The translations under genes and the position numbers were made by a program. From Clostridiales bacterium (GTDB taxonomy: Bacteria; Bacillota; Clostridia; Christensenellales; Aristaeellaceae), in contig JAAYLK010000046.1 of the NCBI GenBank assembly GCA_012521895.1, forward strand, positions 1 through 57,269: a stretch of DNA of 57,269 bases, in the 5' to 3' direction. This document shows, piece by piece, positions 41,935 to 52,195 of the stretch. Positions within the stretch are counted from its first letter, which is position 1, and every line of letters starts with the position of its first letter. The notes under the pieces are model-generated. The model saw only the letters and a list, made by a program, of their open reading frames with translations. It had not been told where the DNA came from and ran no database searches.

Positions 41935-42702
41935 TCAGGTCCAGCTGTGGTCAGGCAGGGTCAGGATCTCCGGCAGCCCGTCTTCCCGCACCAGGATGGT
42001 GTGCTCGTAGTGGGCGCAGGGGGAGCCGTCCACGGTTTTGATGGTCCAGCCATCGTCCATTTCCTTCACCTGCCAGGAGCCCAGGGAAATCATCGGCTCC
42101 ACAGCGATGGTCATGCCGGCCTTGAGCCGCACCCCCTGCCCCGAATCCCCGAAGTTGGGGACGGAAGGGTCCTCATGCATGCTGCGCCCGATGCCATGCC
42201 CGGTCAGGTCACGGATGACCCCGTAGCCATAGCCTTCAGCCAGGGACTGCACCGCGTGGCCGACGTCGCCGATGCGCACGCCGGCCACTGCCTGGCGCAC
42301 ACCCTGGAAGAAGCAATCCTGGGTGACCTGGATCAGCTTTTCCAGTTCCGGGGCGATGGTGCCAATGCCCACGGTGAAGGCGGAGTCGGCATGCCAGCCA
42401 TCCAGAATCAGCCCGCAGTCGACGCTTAGGATGCTGCCTTCTTTGAGGATCTGGCGCTCAGAAGGAATCCCGTGCACCACCTCGTCATCCACGCTTGCGC
42501 AGATGGAGCTGGGGTAGCCGCGGTAGTTGAGAAAGGAGGGAACCGCGCCATTGCGGCGGATGAGCTCCTCCGCGAAGGCGTCCAGCGCCCCGGTGGACTC
42601 GCCCGGGCGGATGACTTCCCTCAGCCTTTGCAGCACATCGTGCAAAAGTCTGCCTGCCGCGCGCATCTTGTCAACCTGCGCGGCGTTCTTGAGTGAAATC
42701 AT
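41935..42702 (-). CDS. map: Methionine aminopeptidase, type I
   Basis: A 255-residue metallopeptidase that removes the initiator Met cotranslationally. The pita-bread fold ligands are visible: His in DEVVHGIPS, the two Asp residues in VDCGLILDGWHADSAF, His in LTGHGIGRSMHE, and Glu residues in VEPMISLG and YEHTILV. No N-terminal zinc-finger extension is present. It is two bases downstream of adk. Confidence 0.98.
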   Translation of the reverse strand: MISLKNAAQVDKMRAAGRLLHDVLQRLREVIRPGESTGALDAFAEELIRRNGAVPSFLNYRGYPSSICASVDDEVVHGIPSERQILKEGSILSVDCGLILDGWHADSAFTVGIGTIAPELEKLIQVTQDCFFQGVRQAVAGVRIGDVGHAVQSLAEGYGYGVIRDLTGHGIGRSMHEDPSVPNFGDSGQGVRLKAGMTIAVEPMISLGSWQVKEMDDGWTIKTVDGSPCAHYEHTILVREDGLPEILTLPDHSWT

Positions 42703-42704
42703 CC

Positions 42705-43328
42705 TTACAGCTCCAGTGCCTTTCTGACAAGTAGAAAGTCTTCATCGATGCCGCTTTCCACAACGACCTCAAGCAGCAAGCCCGCGTCGCGGTAGAAGGT
42801 GATCAGTGGCTCCGTCTGGACGCGGTAAACCTCCAGGCGGTGTTTGATGGTGTCGATTTGGTCATCCACACGGTGGATGAGGTCCCCGCCGCAGCTGGCG
42901 CATTTGGTGGCGCCGTTCAGCCTGCGGATGTGGTAGGTGGCGGCGCAGTCGCGGCAGACGCGGCGGCCGGAGAGGTTTGCCATGATGACGCTCTCACGGG
43001 CCACAAGGTCCACAACCGCGTCAATCTTGGTAAACTCACTCAGGGCCTGGGCCTGGGGCACGGTGCGCGGGAAGCCATCCAGGATGAAGCCTTTTGCGCA
43101 GTCAACCTCCTTGATGCGTTCCTTGACCATGTCGATGACGACCTGGTCGGGCACCAGCGCGCCCTTGTCGATGAACTCCTTGGCCTTCATGCCAAGCGGC
43201 GTGCCCGCTTTGATGCTGGCGCGCAGCATGTCGCCGGTGGAGATCTGGGGAATGTCAAGCAGCTTGGACAGCTGTTTGGCGTGTGTGCCCTTGCCCACTC
43301 CGGGCGGGCCCAGGAAAATCAGATTCAT
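42705..43328 (-). CDS. adk: Adenylate kinase
   Basis: A 207-residue kinase converting ATP and AMP to two ADP. The P-loop is GPPGVGKGT (7-15), the AMP-binding GDMLRASIKAGTPLG follows, and the LID has CRDC and CASC, giving the zinc-binding Gram-positive form. DGFPRT is also present. It lies 16 bases after secY. Confidence 0.98.
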   Translation of the reverse strand: MNLIFLGPPGVGKGTHAKQLSKLLDIPQISTGDMLRASIKAGTPLGMKAKEFIDKGALVPDQVVIDMVKERIKEVDCAKGFILDGFPRTVPQAQALSEFTKIDAVVDLVARESVIMANLSGRRVCRDCAATYHIRRLNGATKCASCGGDLIHRVDDQIDTIKHRLEVYRVQTEPLITFYRDAGLLLEVVVESGIDEDFLLVRKALEL

Positions 43329-43344
43329 GGCTTGCCCCCCGGGC

Positions 43345-44646
43345 TTATAAGAAGCCCTTGTAGTTGCGCATCACCAACTGTGCTTCCACCTGGCGCATGG
43401 TTTCAAGCGACACGGACACAGCGATGAGCATGGAGGATGCCGCAAAGGGAATGCGGACGTTCTGCCAGGCGGACAGCAAGGTGGGGAGGGTGGCCAGCAC
43501 GGCCAGGAAGATGGCCGCGAACAGGGTCAGGCGCTTTGAAATCTTGGCAAGGTGGGCCACCGTGTTGGGGCCGGAGCGGATGCCGGGGATGTTGCCGCCC
43601 TGCTGCTGGATGTTCTTGGCGATGTCCTGGGGGTTGAAGGAGATGGAAGCGTAGAAGTAGGTGAAGGCCAGGATCAGCAGGGCCGTCACAATCAGGTTGA
43701 GCGGCGCGCCCTGGCCCATGTTGGCGTTCCACCACTTGTAGGCGCCGGAGTCAACGCCGAACATGGCGATGATGGTGCCGGGGAAGGCCATGAAGGAATA
43801 GGCGAAGATCAGCGGCAACACGCCGACAGACAGCACCTTCATGGGGATGTGGGTGGACTGACCGCCGTACATCTTGCGGCCCACCACGCGCTTGGCGTAC
43901 TGCACCGGGATGCGGCGCTCGCCCAGGTCGATGAAGGTGACCACGGTGATCAGCACCAGGGTGGTGACCAGCAGGATCAGGAAGCCGGAGATGGTGGTGC
44001 CGTAGGCCGTGATGCCCAGCACGTCGGTGAAGGCGGACAGCAGGCCTGAGAAGATGTTGGAGATGATGCCGGCGAAGATCAACAGCGAGATGCCGTTGCC
44101 GATGCCCTTGGCGGTGATGCGCTCACCAATCCACATGGCAAAGGCGGTACCGCCGGCCATGACCGCGCCGATGGAAATCAGGCCAAAGGCGCTGTTCCAG
44201 CCCTGCTGCAGCACGCGCTGCCCGGTGACGGGGTCAGTCTGGCCGTTGAGGGCCGCGATGATGCCGATGGCCTGGATGGCGGCCAGCACGACGGTGGAGT
44301 AGCGGGTGATCTTGTTGATCTTCTGCTTACCCTCTTCGCCGCCTTCCTTGGAGAGGCGCTCCAGCGCCGGGATGGCGATGGTGAGCAGCTGGATGATGAT
44401 GCTGGCGTTGATGTAGGGGGTGATGCCCATGGCCATGACGGTCATCTGGCTGAAGGAGCCGCCGGTCATCATGTTGACCAGGCCCAGCATGTCATACTGT
44501 TCAGACAGGGCACGGACCACTTCAGAGTTGATGCCGGGTACCGGGATGACGCCGACCAAACGGAAGATCAGCAGCATCATGAAGGTGTACAGCAGCTTGT
44601 TCTTAAGCTCTGGCACCTTCCAGGCATTGCGGAGCGTGTCCCACAT
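43345..44646 (-). CDS. secY: Protein translocase subunit SecY
   Basis: A 433-residue channel subunit with ten membrane helices. The plug and gate region (GITPYINASIIIQLL), the cytosolic LERLSKEGGEEGKQK loop and the QSTHIPMKV segment are standard. It works with SecE, SecG and SecA to export the many signal-peptide proteins in this window. One base separates it from rplO. Confidence 0.99.
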   Translation of the reverse strand: MWDTLRNAWKVPELKNKLLYTFMMLLIFRLVGVIPVPGINSEVVRALSEQYDMLGLVNMMTGGSFSQMTVMAMGITPYINASIIIQLLTIAIPALERLSKEGGEEGKQKINKITRYSTVVLAAIQAIGIIAALNGQTDPVTGQRVLQQGWNSAFGLISIGAVMAGGTAFAMWIGERITAKGIGNGISLLIFAGIISNIFSGLLSAFTDVLGITAYGTTISGFLILLVTTLVLITVVTFIDLGERRIPVQYAKRVVGRKMYGGQSTHIPMKVLSVGVLPLIFAYSFMAFPGTIIAMFGVDSGAYKWWNANMGQGAPLNLIVTALLILAFTYFYASISFNPQDIAKNIQQQGGNIPGIRSGPNTVAHLAKISKRLTLFAAIFLAVLATLPTLLSAWQNVRIPFAASSMLIAVSVSLETMRQVEAQLVMRNYKGFL

Positions 44647-44647
44647 C

Positions 44648-45088
44648 TCAGACCTCCTCTGCCTTGCCGCCGGCCTGCTCGATCTTTTCTTTGGCTGAGC
44701 CCGTGAAGCGGTTGGCCTGCACGGTCAGCTTGCGGGTGAGTTCGCCGGTGCCAAGGATCTTGACCCCGTCCTTGACGGCGTTGACAAGACCGGCCGCGCG
44801 CAGCAGCTCCAGGGTGACGGTGGCGCCGTCTTCAAACTGCTCCAGGCTGCCCACGTTGACAATGGCGTACACCTTGCGGAAATTGTTGGTGAAACCGCTC
44901 TTGGGGATGCGGCGCATCAAGGGCATCTGGCCGCCTTCAAAACCGGGGGCTTTGCCGCCGCCGGAGCGCGCCTTGGCGCCTTTGTGGCCTTTACCGGATG
45001 TCTTGCCCAAACCGCTGCCTGTTCCGCGGCCAAGGCGCTTGGCCTTGGTTTTAGAACCCGGTGCGGGTTGCAAATCATGCAAATTCAT
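44648..45088 (-). CDS. rplO: 50S ribosomal protein L15
   Basis: A 146-residue L15. The N-terminal basic extension ([29 protein letters not shown]) reaches into 23S rRNA, and [19 protein letters not shown] is the conserved turn. It precedes secY, the usual end of the spc ribosomal block. Confidence 0.98.
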   Translation of the reverse strand: MNLHDLQPAPGSKTKAKRLGRGTGSGLGKTSGKGHKGAKARSGGGKAPGFEGGQMPLMRRIPKSGFTNNFRKVYAIVNVGSLEQFEDGATVTLELLRAAGLVNAVKDGVKILGTGELTRKLTVQANRFTGSAKEKIEQAGGKAEEV

Positions 45089-45103
45089 GTCGAAGCCCTC
45101 CTA

Positions 45104-45286
45104 TCAGTCGTTGATTTCCTCGACCTTAATCATGTGGCGGACGGTGAACACCTGGCCGCGCACACTGGGGATATCCTCTTTGATGACCGTCTGCCCGATC
45201 TTTCTCAGGCCCAGCGCTGCAACCGTAGCCTTGTGGGCGGCCAGCGTGGCGATGGGAGACTTCATGAGTGTAATCTTCAGCTTCAT
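45104..45286 (-). CDS. rpmD: 50S ribosomal protein L30
   Basis: A 60-residue L30, which binds 5S-adjacent 23S rRNA. It starts MKLKITLMKSPIATLAAHKAT and has GLRKIGQTV and RGQVFTVRHMIKVEEI. rpmD is absent from some bacteria, so its presence between rpsE and rplO supports a Bacillota origin. Confidence 0.97.
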   Translation of the reverse strand: MKLKITLMKSPIATLAAHKATVAALGLRKIGQTVIKEDIPSVRGQVFTVRHMIKVEEIND

Positions 45287-45297
45287 ACTGTCCCTCC

Positions 45298-45807
45298 TCA
45301 GCCCAGAATGTCTTCTACGGTCTTGCCGCGCAGCTTGGCCACCTGCTCAGGGGAGCGCAGGAGCTTGAGCCCCTCGATGGTCGCCTTGACGGTGTTGATG
45401 GGGTTGCTGGTGCCATAGGACTTGGTGCGGATGTCCTTGACGCCTGCCAGTTCCAGCACGGCGCGGGCGGCGCCGCCGGCGATGACGCCGGTGCCTTCGG
45501 GGGCGGGCAGGATGACAACCTTGCCAGTGCCGAAGTAGCCGGTGATCGCGTGGGGCACGGTGGTGCCCGCCAGGGGAACATTGATCAGGTGCTTTTTGGC
45601 ATCCTCATTGGCCTTGCGGATGGCTTCAGGAATCTCGGCCGCCTTGCCCATGCCGGCACCGACACGGCCCGCGCCATCACCCACCACAACCAGCGCCGCG
45701 AAACGGAAGTTGCGGCCGCCTTTGACGGTTTTTACGACACGGTTGACGCTGACAAGCTTCTCTTTAAACTCGCTCTGCTCTTCCCGGTCTCTGTCTCTGC
45801 GTTGCAT
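45298..45807 (-). CDS. rpsE: 30S ribosomal protein S5
   Basis: A 169-residue S5, involved in decoding fidelity and spectinomycin binding. The double-stranded RNA-binding domain is [20 protein letters not shown] with [17 protein letters not shown]; the C-terminal domain has [17 protein letters not shown]. The usual spectinomycin-contact loop is intact. Confidence 0.98.
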   Translation of the reverse strand: MQRRDRDREEQSEFKEKLVSVNRVVKTVKGGRNFRFAALVVVGDGAGRVGAGMGKAAEIPEAIRKANEDAKKHLINVPLAGTTVPHAITGYFGTGKVVILPAPEGTGVIAGGAARAVLELAGVKDIRTKSYGTSNPINTVKATIEGLKLLRSPEQVAKLRGKTVEDILG

Positions 45808-45822
45808 CCCTTCGTTTCCTCC

Positions 45823-46191
45823 TTAGAATTTCAGCCCGGCTTCGCGGGCGCCGTCCGCCAGGGAGGCGACACGGCCGGTGTAGATGTAGCCGCTGCGGTC
45901 AAACACCACCTGGGTGATGCCGGCAGCCAGCGCGCGCTCGCCCACCAGCTTGCCAACGGCTTTGGATGCGCCCTTCTTGTCCAGGTCGTTTTCCTGGGCT
46001 TTGATGTCGGCATCCAGGGTGGAGGCGGCAGCCAGGGTCACGCCCTTGACATCATCGATGATCTGGGCGTAGATGGCAGCGTTGCTGCGGAACACGCACA
46101 GGCGGGGCATCTCGGGCGTGCCGCTAATCTTCTTGCGGACGCGCGTATGCCTGATCTGGCGCACTTCGTTACGGTCACGTTTTTTTAACAT
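45823..46191 (-). CDS. rplR: 50S ribosomal protein L18
   Basis: A 122-residue L18 that binds 5S rRNA with L5. The N terminus is basic and disordered ([21 protein letters not shown]), then [18 protein letters not shown] and [24 protein letters not shown]. Its spacing to rpsE (15 bases) and rplF (17 bases) is standard. Confidence 0.98.
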   Translation of the reverse strand: MLKKRDRNEVRQIRHTRVRKKISGTPEMPRLCVFRSNAAIYAQIIDDVKGVTLAAASTLDADIKAQENDLDKKGASKAVGKLVGERALAAGITQVVFDRSGYIYTGRVASLADGAREAGLKF

Positions 46192-46208
46192 CTGCGGTCA
46201 CTCCCTTC

Positions 46209-46751
46209 TTACTTGTTGCCGGCCTTACCAACCTTGCGGCGGATATGCTCGTCCTTGTACTTGATGCCCTTGCCCAGGTAGGGCTCCGGCGGGCGCACGG
46301 CGCGGATGTCCGCGGCCAGGTTGCCCACGACTTGCTTGTTGATGCCCTTCACGACCACGGTGGTGGCGTTGGGGGTCTCAAAGCTGACGTCCTGGGGGGC
46401 GTCAAAGGTGACCGGGTGGGAATAGCCCACGTTCAGGGTCAGCTTGCCGCCGTCAACCTGGGCACGGTAACCGGTGCCGACCAGCTCCAGCGTTTTGCTG
46501 AAACCTTCGGTCACGCCGACGACCATGTTGTGAACCAAAGAGCGGTACAAGCCGTGCATCGCTTTTTGAGGTTTGGAATCGTTCTTGCGCTGCAGGTGCA
46601 GCACGCCCTCGTCCTGGGTCAGATGGATATCCCGGTTGATATCCTGGGTCAGGGTGCCTTTGGGGCCTTTGACGACGACCACGTTAGACTCGTCCACCGT
46701 CACCGTCACGCCCTTGGGCACTGAGATCGGAAGCTTTCCGATACGAGACAT
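46209..46751 (-). CDS. rplF: 50S ribosomal protein L6
   Basis: A 180-residue L6 near the factor-binding site of the 50S. Two duplicated domains are seen; the C-terminal VVVKGINKQVVGNLAADIRAVRPPEPYLGKGIKY is diagnostic. Starts MSRIGKLPISVPKGV behind AGGAGGAAG. Confidence 0.98.
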   Translation of the reverse strand: MSRIGKLPISVPKGVTVTVDESNVVVVKGPKGTLTQDINRDIHLTQDEGVLHLQRKNDSKPQKAMHGLYRSLVHNMVVGVTEGFSKTLELVGTGYRAQVDGGKLTLNVGYSHPVTFDAPQDVSFETPNATTVVVKGINKQVVGNLAADIRAVRPPEPYLGKGIKYKDEHIRRKVGKAGNK

Positions 46752-46777
46752 GTCTTCTTCCTCCTGTGCGTGATAGC

Positions 46778-47179
46778 TTACCAGATGTAGGCGAGCACTT
46801 CGCCGCCCAGGTTGTCCTGGCGGGCTTTGCGGTCGGTCATCAGGCCTTTGGATGTAGAGATGATGGCAACGCCCAGACCTCCCAACACCTTGGGCAGGTC
46901 TTCGCTGCTGGCGTATACGCGCAGCCCGGGCTTGCTGATGCGGCGCAGTCCCGCGATGACGGGCTGCTGCTTGCCGTTGACGTACTTGAGGGTCAGCTTG
47001 ATCTGGCCCTGCACGCCATCGTCAATTTTGTCGTAGGCTTTGATATACCCTTCGTCCAGCAAAATCTTCGCGATCGCCTTCTTGGCGTTGCTGGCAGGGA
47101 TGGTCACCGTGTCATGCTTGGCAATCTGCGCGTTGCGGATGCGGGTCAGCATATCGGCAATGGGATCATTCACGACCAT
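46778..47179 (-). CDS. rpsH: 30S ribosomal protein S8
   Basis: A 133-residue S8, a primary 16S binder that in E. coli represses the spc operon. [15 protein letters not shown] at the N terminus and the [27 protein letters not shown] end are typical. Confidence 0.98.
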   Translation of the reverse strand: MVVNDPIADMLTRIRNAQIAKHDTVTIPASNAKKAIAKILLDEGYIKAYDKIDDGVQGQIKLTLKYVNGKQQPVIAGLRRISKPGLRVYASSEDLPKVLGGLGVAIISTSKGLMTDRKARQDNLGGEVLAYIW

Positions 47180-47207
47180 GGGGGAACCTCCTTACTCCTA
47201 AATATCC

Positions 47208-47393
47208 TTACCAGCTGGCTTTACGCACGCCGGGAATCTGGCCTTTGTAGGCCAATTCGCGGAAGCAGATGCGGCAAATGCCGTAGCGGCGCAGCACTGA
47301 GTGCGGACGGCCGCACAGACGGCAGCGCGTATAGGCACGGGTTGAGAACTTAGGCTCGCGGGCCTGTTTGACTTTCATGCTTGTCTTTGCCAT
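47208..47393 (-). CDS. rpsN: 30S ribosomal protein S14, zinc (type Z)
   Basis: A 61-residue short S14. CRLC and CRIC form the zinc site of the C+ form, which differs from the longer non-zinc S14 induced under zinc limitation in some Bacillota. It ends in PGVRKASW. Confidence 0.98.
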   Translation of the reverse strand: MAKTSMKVKQAREPKFSTRAYTRCRLCGRPHSVLRRYGICRICFRELAYKGQIPGVRKASW

Positions 47394-47407
47394 TGATTCT
47401 TCCTCCC

Positions 47408-47950
47408 TTACTGCGTGAACGGCATCCCCAGCAGGGACAGCAGCTCTTTGGCTTCTTCATCAGTATGCGCGGTGGTGACGAAAATCATTTCCATGCCGCG
47501 GATTTTCTCAACCTTATCATAGTTGATTTCGGGGAAGATCAGCTGTTCGCGTACGCCCAGGGCATAGTTGCCGCGGCCGTCGAAAGCCTTGGCGGACAAG
47601 CCGCGGAAGTCGCGCACGCGGGGCAGGGCGATGGAGACCAGCTTGTCAAAGAACTCTTCCATGCGCTTGCCGCGCAGGGTGACCTTGGCGCCGACGTTCA
47701 TTCCCTCGCGCAGCTTGAAGTTGGCGATGGACTTCTTGGCCTTGGTGACCAGGGGCTTCTGGCCCGCGATCTGGGTGAGTTCCTCCACAGCGCTCTCCAG
47801 CGCCTTGGCGTTGTCCTTGCAATCGCCCAGGCCCATGTTGATGACAATCTTGTCAAGCTTGGGGATCTGCATGACGTTCTTGTAGCCGAACTTCTGCTGC
47901 AGGGCAGGCACAGCCTCGGCCAGGTATTTTTCCTTCAGACGGGTTGCCAT
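47408..47950 (-). CDS. rplE: 50S ribosomal protein L5
   Basis: A 180-residue L5, which carries 5S rRNA to the 50S and contacts P-site t[22 protein letters not shown] and [28 protein letters not shown] are the conserved segments. Confidence 0.98.
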   Translation of the reverse strand: MATRLKEKYLAEAVPALQQKFGYKNVMQIPKLDKIVINMGLGDCKDNAKALESAVEELTQIAGQKPLVTKAKKSIANFKLREGMNVGAKVTLRGKRMEEFFDKLVSIALPRVRDFRGLSAKAFDGRGNYALGVREQLIFPEINYDKVEKIRGMEMIFVTTAHTDEEAKELLSLLGMPFTQ

Positions 47951-47965
47951 TTCGCTGTACCTCCT

Positions 47966-48283
47966 TTAGTCAATCTGCTGTCCGCATTTTTTGCAGACGC
48001 GAATCTTTTTGCCATCTTCCAGAATCTTGGCGCCGGCGCGGGAAGGCTTGTTGCACTTCTGGCACACCAGCATGACGTTGGAGGCGTCAATGGCGGCTTC
48101 CTTGCGGATGATGCCGCCGGGCTGGCCCTGGGCGCGGGATTTCTGGTGCTTGGTGACCATCGCCACGCCTTCAACGGTGACACGGCCGGACTTGGGGCTG
48201 ACTGCCAGCACCTTGCCTTTGACGCCCTTGTCCTTGCCGGAGATGACGATGACTTCGTCCTTGGTTTTTACGTGTACTTTCAT
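47966..48283 (-). CDS. rplX: 50S ribosomal protein L24
   Basis: A 105-residue L24, an assembly initiator near the tunnel exit. The KOW motif is [25 protein letters not shown]...CKKC Cys pair set near the C terminus may bind zinc, as seen in some Bacillota. Confidence 0.97.
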   Translation of the reverse strand: MKVHVKTKDEVIVISGKDKGVKGKVLAVSPKSGRVTVEGVAMVTKHQKSRAQGQPGGIIRKEAAIDASNVMLVCQKCNKPSRAGAKILEDGKKIRVCKKCGQQID

Positions 48284-48294
48284 CCTGGTTCTCC

Positions 48295-48663
48295 TTACAG
48301 AACTTCGGGGGCCAGCGAGACGATCTTCATGTAGTTCTTCTCGCGCAGCTCACGGGCGACGGGCCCGAAGATGCGGGTGCCGCGGGGCTGCTTCTGGTCG
48401 TTGATGATGACGGCTGCGTTGTTGTCAAAGCGAATGTAGGAGCCGTCAGGCCGGCGGTTCTGTTTCACCACGCGGACGATGACAGCGCGCACAACTTCGC
48501 CCTTTTTCACCTGGCCGCCGGGCGTTGCGGTCTTCACGCTAGCGACGATGACGTCACCGATGGACCCGGAGCGGCGGAATGAGCCGCCCAGCACCCGGAT
48601 GCACATGATTTCTTTGGCGCCGGAGTTGTCGGCTACCTTAAGCCGTGTTTGCGGCTGGATCAT
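48295..48663 (-). CDS. rplN: 50S ribosomal protein L14
   Basis: A 122-residue L14 at the subunit interface, and the docking site of RsfS, whose gene is also in this window. [26 protein letters not shown] starts the chain and [13 protein letters not shown] is conserved. A 55-base gap from rpsQ contains no clear promoter. Confidence 0.98.
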   Translation of the reverse strand: MIQPQTRLKVADNSGAKEIMCIRVLGGSFRRSGSIGDVIVASVKTATPGGQVKKGEVVRAVIVRVVKQNRRPDGSYIRFDNNAAVIINDQKQPRGTRIFGPVARELREKNYMKIVSLAPEVL

Positions 48664-48718
48664 ACGGGGTTCCTCCTTTTATGCCTGCGCCATGGCGCAT
48701 ACTGCCCATGGCAGGATC

Positions 48719-48988
48719 TTACTTCGCTTTTTTGATGATTTCGACCAGGCGCCAGCGCTTGTCCTTGGACAGCGGCCTTGTCTCAACAATCCGGACGGTA
48801 TCGCCGATACCGCAGGCATTCTCCTCGTCATGCGCTTTGAACTTCTTGGTGTGGCCGATAATCTTGCCGTAGAGGGGGTGCTTGTAGCGGCTGCGGATGG
48901 TGACCACGATGGTCTTGTCCATCTTGTCGCTGGTGACCACGCCGACGCGGCTTTTGCGGTTGCCCCGGGCTTGCGTTGCTTCAGACAT
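48719..48988 (-). CDS. rpsQ: 30S ribosomal protein S17
   Basis: An 89-residue OB-fold S17 that binds the 5' domain of 16S r[21 protein letters not shown] and [19 protein letters not shown] are typical. Confidence 0.98.
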   Translation of the reverse strand: MSEATQARGNRKSRVGVVTSDKMDKTIVVTIRSRYKHPLYGKIIGHTKKFKAHDEENACGIGDTVRIVETRPLSKDKRWRLVEIIKKAK

Positions 48989-49006
48989 TGGTTCCTGCCT
49001 CCTTTC

Positions 49007-49207
49007 TTATCGCTTGGCGGGCTTGTTGGCCTGGGTCTGGGCTGTCAGGGCGCGGGCGATGTCCCGCTTGACAGCCTGAATCTGCATGGTGTTTTCCAGT
49101 TGGCCGGTGGCCAGGCGGAAACGCAGGTTGAACAGTTCGGTCTTGAGCTCCGCGATCTTCGCGGTGAGCTCTTCAGGCTTCATGGCCAAAAATTCACTTA
49201 CCTTCAT
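49007..49207 (-). CDS. rpmC: 50S ribosomal protein L29
   Basis: A 66-residue helical L29 at the tunnel exit, next to the SRP and trigger factor docking site. [29 protein letters not shown] is the conserved part. Its ATG shares one base with the rplP stop (TGATG), suggesting coupling. Confidence 0.98.
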   Translation of the reverse strand: MKVSEFLAMKPEELTAKIAELKTELFNLRFRLATGQLENTMQIQAVKRDIARALTAQTQANKPAKR

Positions 49208-49644
49208 CAGTTGTCACCACCGCTCATTTGCTCCATCTGCGCCTTGGAATAGATCTTGGTGCGCAGGGGCAGTTTGGTCGATGCTAAGCGCAGGGCTTCG
49301 CGGGCAATGGATTCTTCGATGCCGCCGACCTCAAACAGGACGCGGCCGGGCTTGACGACGGCCACCCAATACTCGGGCGAGCCTTTGCCGGAACCCATGC
49401 GGGTCTCCGCCGGCTTCTCCGTCACGGGCTTGTCAGGGAAGATCTTGATCCACACCTGGCCGCCGCGGCGGGTGTAACGGGTGAGGGCGATACGGGCGGC
49501 TTCAATCTGCTGGCTGGTAACCCAGCAGGGATCCATCGCGACCAGGCCGTAATCGCCGTAGGCGATAAAGTTGCCGCGCATGGCCTTGCCCTTCATGCGG
49601 CCGCGGAAAACCTTGCGGCGCTTGACACGTTTTGGCATCAACAT
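49207..49644 (-). CDS. rplP: 50S ribosomal protein L16
   Basis: A 145-residue L16 at the A site of the 50[20 protein letters not shown] and RPGLTxx-like segment [19 protein letters not shown] are family features. ATG 49644 is preferred to ATG 49638 because of AGGAGG spacing. The gap to rpsC is three bases. Confidence 0.98.
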   Translation of the reverse strand: MLMPKRVKRRKVFRGRMKGKAMRGNFIAYGDYGLVAMDPCWVTSQQIEAARIALTRYTRRGGQVWIKIFPDKPVTEKPAETRMGSGKGSPEYWVAVVKPGRVLFEVGGIEESIAREALRLASTKLPLRTKIYSKAQMEQMSGGDN

Positions 49645-49647
49645 GGT

Positions 49648-50319
49648 TTACTTGCCTCCTTCTTGAAGCCTGGAACCTTTGTTCTTGGCCTGAGGCAGTA
49701 CCTGCCCCTTGTAGATCCACACCTTGACGCCCAGGCGGCCATAGGTGGTCTTGGCTTCGGCAAAGCCGTAGTCAATGTTGGCGCGCAGGGTCTGCAGCGG
49801 CACGGAACCTTCGTGGTAGTGCTCGGTGCGGGCGATGTCCGCGCCGCCCAGGCGGCCGGAAACGGATGCTTTCATGCCCTTGGCGCCCGCGCGCATGGTG
49901 CGCTGGATGCTCTGCTTCAAAGCGCGGCGGAAAGAGATGCGCTTTTCAAGCTGCTGGGCGATGTTCTCGGCGACCAGCTGGGCATCGGTGTCGGGGGTTT
50001 TGATTTCCACGACGTTGATGGTGACCGGGCGGCCAACCATTTTCTCGACAAAGGCCTTGAGCTCTTCAATGCCCTTGCCGCCGCGGCCGATGATCATGCC
50101 GGGCTTGCCGGTGAACAGGTTGATGGTCATGCGGGCCGCGGAGCGCTCGATGTCAATGCGGCTGACGCCGGTGGCATAGTAGCGGTCCTTTAAGGTCTTG
50201 CGGATCTTGTTGTCTTCCACCAGGAAGTTGGCAAAATCCTTTTTCTCGGCGAACCAGCGGGTGCTCCAGTCGAAGATGACACCGACGCGCGCGCCGTGGG
50301 GATTTACTTTGTTACCCAT
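49648..50319 (-). CDS. rpsC: 30S ribosomal protein S3
   Basis: A 223-residue S3 at the mRNA entry. The type 2 KH domain has [15 protein letters not shown]; the C-terminal domain carries [32 protein letters not shown]. Standard length. Confidence 0.99.
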   Translation of the reverse strand: MGNKVNPHGARVGVIFDWSTRWFAEKKDFANFLVEDNKIRKTLKDRYYATGVSRIDIERSAARMTINLFTGKPGMIIGRGGKGIEELKAFVEKMVGRPVTINVVEIKTPDTDAQLVAENIAQQLEKRISFRRALKQSIQRTMRAGAKGMKASVSGRLGGADIARTEHYHEGSVPLQTLRANIDYGFAEAKTTYGRLGVKVWIYKGQVLPQAKNKGSRLQEGGK

Positions 50320-50335
50320 TTAGCTGAAACCTCCC

Positions 50336-50719
50336 TTATCGTTTGTCCAGCACGACGCTGAAGTGGCTGGTGCGGCGAAGCAGCTGTGACGCGCTGCCGC
50401 GGGCCTTGGGCATAAAGCGCTTGAGCGTCGGGCCGGGGTTGGCTACGATTTCAGCGACATACAGGCTGCCGCGGTCCATCTCCAGGTTGTTGACGGCGTT
50501 GGCGGCGGCCGACTCAATCAGCTTAAACAGCACGGGGCTGGCCGCGTGGGGCGTCAGGCGCAGGATGGCCAGGGCTTCTTCCAGGTCCTTGCCGCGAACC
50601 TGGTCGATGATCAGCCGGGCTTTGCGAGGGGAGATGCGGATGTGCTTCACGGAAGCGTGGGGACGCTTCTCGTCGCGGGCCTTGTGCAGCTCGCCTTTTT
50701 TACTGGTATTGCTTGCCAT
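50336..50719 (-). CDS. rplV: 50S ribosomal protein L22
   Basis: A 127-residue L22, whose hairpin lines the exit tunnel constriction where macrolides bind. The loop GPTLKRFMPKARGSASQLLRRTSH is intact, with no insertion or deletion of the kind tied to macrolide resistance. Confidence 0.98.
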   Translation of the reverse strand: MASNTSKKGELHKARDEKRPHASVKHIRISPRKARLIIDQVRGKDLEEALAILRLTPHAASPVLFKLIESAAANAVNNLEMDRGSLYVAEIVANPGPTLKRFMPKARGSASQLLRRTSHFSVVLDKR

Positions 50720-50737
50720 AAATGCTCTCCTTTCGCC

Positions 50738-51016
50738 TTATCTGCGCTCTGACTTTTTCTCGCCCGCGTGCCCGCGGAAGGTGCGGGTGGGGGCGAACTC
50801 GCCGAGCTTGTGGCCGACCATGTCCTCGGTGACGTAGACGGGCACGTGCTTCTTGCCATCATGGACGGCAACGGTGTGGCCGACGAAGTCCGGGAAAATG
50901 GTGCTGGCGCGGGACCAGGTTTTCAAAACGGTTTTTTTGCCGGATTTGTTGAGTTCTTCAACGCGTTGGAGGAGCTTTTGATCTACAAAAGGTCCTTTCT
51001 TCACTGAACGGCTCAT
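50738..51016 (-). CDS. rpsS: 30S ribosomal protein S19
   Basis: A 92-residue S19 in the 30S head, partner of S13. [16 protein letters not shown] and the [31 protein letters not shown] core are standard. Confidence 0.99.
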   Translation of the reverse strand: MSRSVKKGPFVDQKLLQRVEELNKSGKKTVLKTWSRASTIFPDFVGHTVAVHDGKKHVPVYVTEDMVGHKLGEFAPTRTFRGHAGEKKSERR

Positions 51017-51049
51017 GCTTTTAGGTGGCCTCCTTTCATCCTTTGGGGC

Positions 51050-51883
51050 TTACTTCTCGTTGATGCGCTTGACGATCAGGCGGTTGGAATACTTCTTGTG
51101 CTTGCGGGTCTTCAGGCCAAGCGCTGGCTTGCCCCAGGGGGTGACAGGTGCCGGCAGGCCGATGGGGGACTTGCCCTCACCACCGCCATGGGGGTGGTCG
51201 ACGGGGTTCATGACAACGCCGCGGACGGAGGGACGGATGCCCATGTGGCGCTTGCGGCCGGCTTTACCGATGCGGATGTTCTCGTGGTCGGTGTTGCCAA
51301 CGGTGCCGATGGTGGCCTGGGCGGAAAGCGGCAGCCTGCGGATTTCACCGGAGGGCAGGCGCACCTGGGCGAAGTTGCCTTCCTTGGCCATCAGCTGGGC
51401 GTACACGCCGGCTGAGCGGACCAGCTGGCCGCCGGAACCCGGGCGCAGCTCCAGGTTGTGGATCAGGGTGCCGGTGGGGATGGCGGACAGGGGCATGGCG
51501 TTGCCGGGTTTGATGTCGGCGCCTTCGCCCGCGACCACCATGTCGCCCACGTTCAGGCCGACAGGGGCCAGGATGTAGCGCTTCTCACCGTCCAGGTAGT
51601 GCAGCAGGGCGATGAAGGCGGAGCGGTTGGGATCGTATTCGATCGCCGCGACCTTGGCGGGCACCTGCAGCTTGTTGCGCTTGAAGTCGATGATGCGGTA
51701 CTTCTGCCTGTTGCCGCCGCCCTTGTGGCGGACGGTGATCTTGCCCTGGTTGTTGCGGCCGGCAAACTTCTGCTTGCTGCTGGTCAGGGACTTCTCAGGC
51801 GTTTTCTTGGTGATTTCCGCAAACGCGTTGACAGACATGTGCCTGCGCGCGGGTGAGGTTGGTTTATAGACGCGAATGGCCAT
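51050..51883 (-). CDS. rplB: 50S ribosomal protein L2
   Basis: A 277-residue L2, needed for subunit association and peptidyl transfer. The conserved His lies in [15 protein letters not shown] near residue 230. [25 protein letters not shown] is typical. A 33-base gap separates it from rpsS. Confidence 0.99.
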   Translation of the reverse strand: MAIRVYKPTSPARRHMSVNAFAEITKKTPEKSLTSSKQKFAGRNNQGKITVRHKGGGNRQKYRIIDFKRNKLQVPAKVAAIEYDPNRSAFIALLHYLDGEKRYILAPVGLNVGDMVVAGEGADIKPGNAMPLSAIPTGTLIHNLELRPGSGGQLVRSAGVYAQLMAKEGNFAQVRLPSGEIRRLPLSAQATIGTVGNTDHENIRIGKAGRKRHMGIRPSVRGVVMNPVDHPHGGGEGKSPIGLPAPVTPWGKPALGLKTRKHKKYSNRLIVKRINEK

Positions 51884-51898
51884 TGTGCTTCTCCCTCC

Positions 51899-52195
51899 TT
51901 AGACCATGCCCTCGAAGAACTCAATGGGCTTGGAGTCCTTCGTGAGGGTGACATAGGCCTTCTTGACCTCGGGCGTACGGCCCTGGGTGCGGCCCTGCCG
52001 CTTGATCTTGCCAAGCACGCGCAGGGTGTTGACGGACTGGACCTTGATGTCCTTGAACACTTCTTCCAGGGCGTTCTTGATCTCTACCTTGTTGGCTTTC
52101 ACGTCCACTTCAAAGACGTATTTCTTGTCCTCGATGCCCTGGTAGCCCTTTTCGGTCAGCACCGGGCGGCGGATGATATCGTGCGGTGATTTCAT
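51899..52195 (-). CDS. rplW: 50S ribosomal protein L23
   Basis: A 98-residue L23, the trigger factor and SRP docking protein at the tunnel exit. [12 protein letters not shown] and [22 protein letters not shown] are conserved. Its start overlaps the rplD stop by four bases. Confidence 0.98.
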   Translation of the reverse strand: MKSPHDIIRRPVLTEKGYQGIEDKKYVFEVDVKANKVEIKNALEEVFKDIKVQSVNTLRVLGKIKRQGRTQGRTPEVKKAYVTLTKDSKPIEFFEGMV